Part shown: positions 6,857-8,065 of the stretch, piece by piece | Numbering within the stretch: position 1 is the stretch's first letter | How the letters are laid out: every line of letters begins with the position of its first letter | Assembly: GCA_023393485.1 (NCBI GenBank) | Contig: JAEWLD010000192.1 | Span: 1-8,065 of the forward strand | Source: Bacteroidota bacterium | GTDB taxonomy: Bacteria > Bacteroidota > Bacteroidia > Flavobacteriales > Flavobacteriaceae | Length of the DNA: 8,065 nt | Direction: 5' to 3' | The notes under the pieces: generated by a model | The model's input: the letters and a program-made list of their open reading frames with translations, nothing else | What the model was told of the DNA's origin: nothing | The model's database searches: none | Translations under genes and position numbers: made by a program

Positions 6857-6944
6857 ATGCAAAAAAAACAACACCATTGTCAGGGCCTGTGACAGTATTC
6901 CGGGTTTTCTTCCGTTTTACAAACGTTTCGAGCAAAAAATTTCT
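6857..6944 (+). other. Displaced 5' end of the recombinase: ATG 6857 and A8 tract, out of frame by one base
   Basis: ATG 6857 is well placed behind the promoter but reads only 11 codons before TGA. Immediately after ATG-C comes a run of eight A (6861-6868). If the run had seven A, the reading frame would pass straight into the recombinase and give about 346 residues. The recombinase frame here, open from 6816, encodes SIPGFLPFYKRFEQKISLAG, which looks like the first helix of a tyrosine-recombinase core-binding domain, yet it contains no ATG, GTG or TTG before 6945. A frameshift mutation, a homopolymer sequencing error or slippage during expression would each explain this. Confidence 0.6.
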
Positions 6945-7898
6945 TTGGCCGGGAAAAGCCCGAAAACACTAAATAATTACGCACATCATTTGGCCAAGGC
7001 GGCACTTCATTTCAATCAACTGCCCACCGAAATAGAAGCCGAGCAGATCAACGAATATCTTTTTTATCTCCAGAGGAATTTTGATCCGTCGGCATCGTTT
7101 TTCAAGTTCGCGAGCTATAGCCTTAGGTTTGCCTATCGTATGGATGGCCTGCCTGAAAAAAGCGTTTTACTGCCATCGATAAAAAAAGACAAAAGGCTTC
7201 CCGTTGTATTAAGCCGCGCCGAAATCAAAAAATTGTTTGAGGTGACCACATCTTTGAAACATCGGGTGCTGATTGCATTATTATACGGCTGCGGCCTCCG
7301 GTGTTCTGAAGCGCGGCACGTCAGGCTTGAAGATCTTGACTTTGATCGCAAAATGCTCCACGTCAGGCAGGGCAAAGGTAAAAAGGAACGCTATGTTCCG
7401 CTCAGTGCGGTGCTCATTGAATGGATAAAGGAATATCTCGCAATCGAGAACCCGCAAATTTGGCTTTTCAACGGCCAAAGCAAAAAAATGCCCGACGGAA
7501 CATCCGACTCGCACTACTCGCCAAAAGGCCTCGGCTGGGTCATTAGACAAGCCGTCAGGAAAGCGGGAATCATTAAAAGGGTTTCTTCGCATACGCTGCG
7601 TCACACCTTCGCTACACATTTGCTTGAAGACGGATTGGACATCGTCAGCATCCGCGATTTGCTTGGCCATTCGAGCATTGAAACGACAATGGTGTACTTG
7701 CATGTGGCGCACTATGACCGGGTGAAGAGTTTTAGCCCTTTGGATACGGTTTATGGGATCCGTAGAAATGATGTGGTGACGATCGGAAAATTGAACGGAT
7801 TATGTGTGTTGGCGGAACATTTGAAGGATTGTGGGGATTGTAGGGACGTTGCCGGTTTAAGCAGGAAGAGTGATGAATCCTGCCCGATAAAACGCTGA
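6945..7898 (+). CDS. Tyrosine recombinase/integrase, probably mobile-element type, with shifted 5' end
   Basis: The frame read from TTG 6945 gives 317 residues. It carries a shortened SAM-like core-binding domain (about 1-75) and a complete catalytic domain. The expected residues are all present: Arg119 (GCGLRCSE), Lys144 (QGKGKKERYVPL), His216 and Arg219 (HTLRHTFATHLLE), His242 (LLGHSS) and nucleophile Tyr251 (TMVYLHV). The enzyme should cut and rejoin DNA through a 3'-phosphotyrosine bond. The PKGLGWVIRQAVRKAGI region and the SFSPLDTVY ending (262-270) recall recombinases that accompany IS91-like elements in Bacteroidetes and, more distantly, integron integrases. It is not housekeeping XerC or XerD by sequence impression. 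TTG 6945 is the first possible start in frame but cuts into the N-terminal domain; the true start is probably ATG 6857 across an A8 tract. About 47 residues after SPLDTVY form an unusual Cys-containing tail (KDCGDCRD). No transposase follows in the window. Confidence 0.8.
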   Translation: MAGKSPKTLNNYAHHLAKAALHFNQLPTEIEAEQINEYLFYLQRNFDPSASFFKFASYSLRFAYRMDGLPEKSVLLPSIKKDKRLPVVLSRAEIKKLFEVTTSLKHRVLIALLYGCGLRCSEARHVRLEDLDFDRKMLHVRQGKGKKERYVPLSAVLIEWIKEYLAIENPQIWLFNGQSKKMPDGTSDSHYSPKGLGWVIRQAVRKAGIIKRVSSHTLRHTFATHLLEDGLDIVSIRDLLGHSSIETTMVYLHVAHYDRVKSFSPLDTVYGIRRNDVVTIGKLNGLCVLAEHLKDCGDCRDVAGLSRKSDESCPIKR

Positions 7899-7930
7899 TG
7901 ACTGGCAGTCTTCGTTTGAAATGTATTTAA

Positions 7931-7973
7931 GGGTTTACCTCCGCTGCGCTCCGGTGAACCCTTTTGTGGTTGC
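7931..7973 (+). repeat. Hairpin repeat, copy 1
   Basis: This 43-bp unit matches copy 2 with a single mismatch at 7967 (T here, G there). Its first 31 bases form an inverted repeat: GGGTTTACC (7931-7939) pairs with GGTGAACCC (7953-7961) through one G-T wobble, around a 13-base GC-rich loop. CTTTTG follows the stem, so as RNA it could act as a weak terminator for the recombinase, whose stop codon ends 32 bases upstream. The T-run is short for an efficient terminator. Confidence 0.8.
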
Positions 7974-8022
7974 TTTCACAAGAAAAAGCGAATCGGTTTG
8001 GCAGCATTTTGTTTTTTGTTTT

Positions 8023-8065
8023 GGGTTTACCTCCGCTGCGCTCCGGTGAACCCTTTTGGGGTTGG
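8023..8065 (+). repeat. Hairpin repeat, copy 2 (reaches the window edge)
   Basis: This is the second direct copy, 92 bp downstream of the first. The first 36 bases are identical and the last seven carry one mismatch. It has the same GGGTTTACC / GGTGAACCC arms and the TTTT after the stem. The 49 bases between the copies are AT-rich and contain no gene. The repeat may continue past the window, and more copies may follow. Confidence 0.8.

Noticed and set aside
6945..7898. Housekeeping XerC or XerD
   Set aside because: The ending, spacing around the catalytic His/Arg, Cys-containing tail and isolated position next to repeats fit a mobile-element recombinase better, although this is a judgement by eye.
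7931..8065. Integron attC sites behind an IntI-like recombinase
   Set aside because: The repeats fold into hairpins and the recombinase has an SPLD-like ending, but the arms do not fit the RYYYAAC / GTTRRRY core pattern in the right order, and there are no gene cassettes between them.
7931..8065. CRISPR array
   Set aside because: There are only two repeats, with a 49-base gap, strong internal symmetry and no cas gene in view.

Overview
The window looks like chromosomal DNA from a gliding or T9SS-bearing member of the Bacteroidetes, most likely Flavobacteriaceae and Flavobacterium-like. The evidence is the gene order porU / gldJ / murF, protein motifs close to those of Flavobacterium PorU and GldJ, the absence of clear Shine-Dalgarno sequences, and several promoter-like TAnnTTTG boxes of the Bacteroidetes type. 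Base composition looks mid-40s percent GC by eye, which is rather high for Flavobacterium; I did not compute it.

Positions 1-1888 (minus) hold the first 629 codons of porU, the gingipain-like sortase of the type IX secretion system. The window ends before its catalytic His and Cys would be reached. A 210-bp divergent intergenic region follows, with a candidate gldJ promoter and a perfect 7-bp-arm inverted repeat. gldJ (2099-3844, plus) encodes the FGE/sulfatase-fold lipoprotein of the gliding and secretion machine and ends in a strong rho-independent terminator. murF (4000-5283, plus), the last cytoplasmic ligase of peptidoglycan precursor synthesis, follows behind its own candidate promoter.

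Convergent to murF are two minus-strand genes that both begin with a CxxC heavy-metal-associated (HMA-like) domain. One (6143-6700) encodes a small AraC-type regulator with its HMA-like domain at the N-terminus. The other (5347-6066) encodes an HMA domain fused to a MauE/DoxX-like membrane domain. Together they look like a self-contained metal-sensing and membrane redox or metal-handling module, and this is the least described piece of biology in the window.

From about 6811 to the end the DNA looks accessory. A tyrosine recombinase (core 6945-7898, plus) has its whole catalytic set. Its natural N-terminus lies upstream, in frame but without a start codon. The well-placed ATG at 6857 is out of frame by one base across an eight-A tract, so the gene is either frameshifted, a sequencing artefact, or expressed through slippage. 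Behind it lie two near-identical 43-bp copies of a hairpin-forming repeat, the second running to the window edge.
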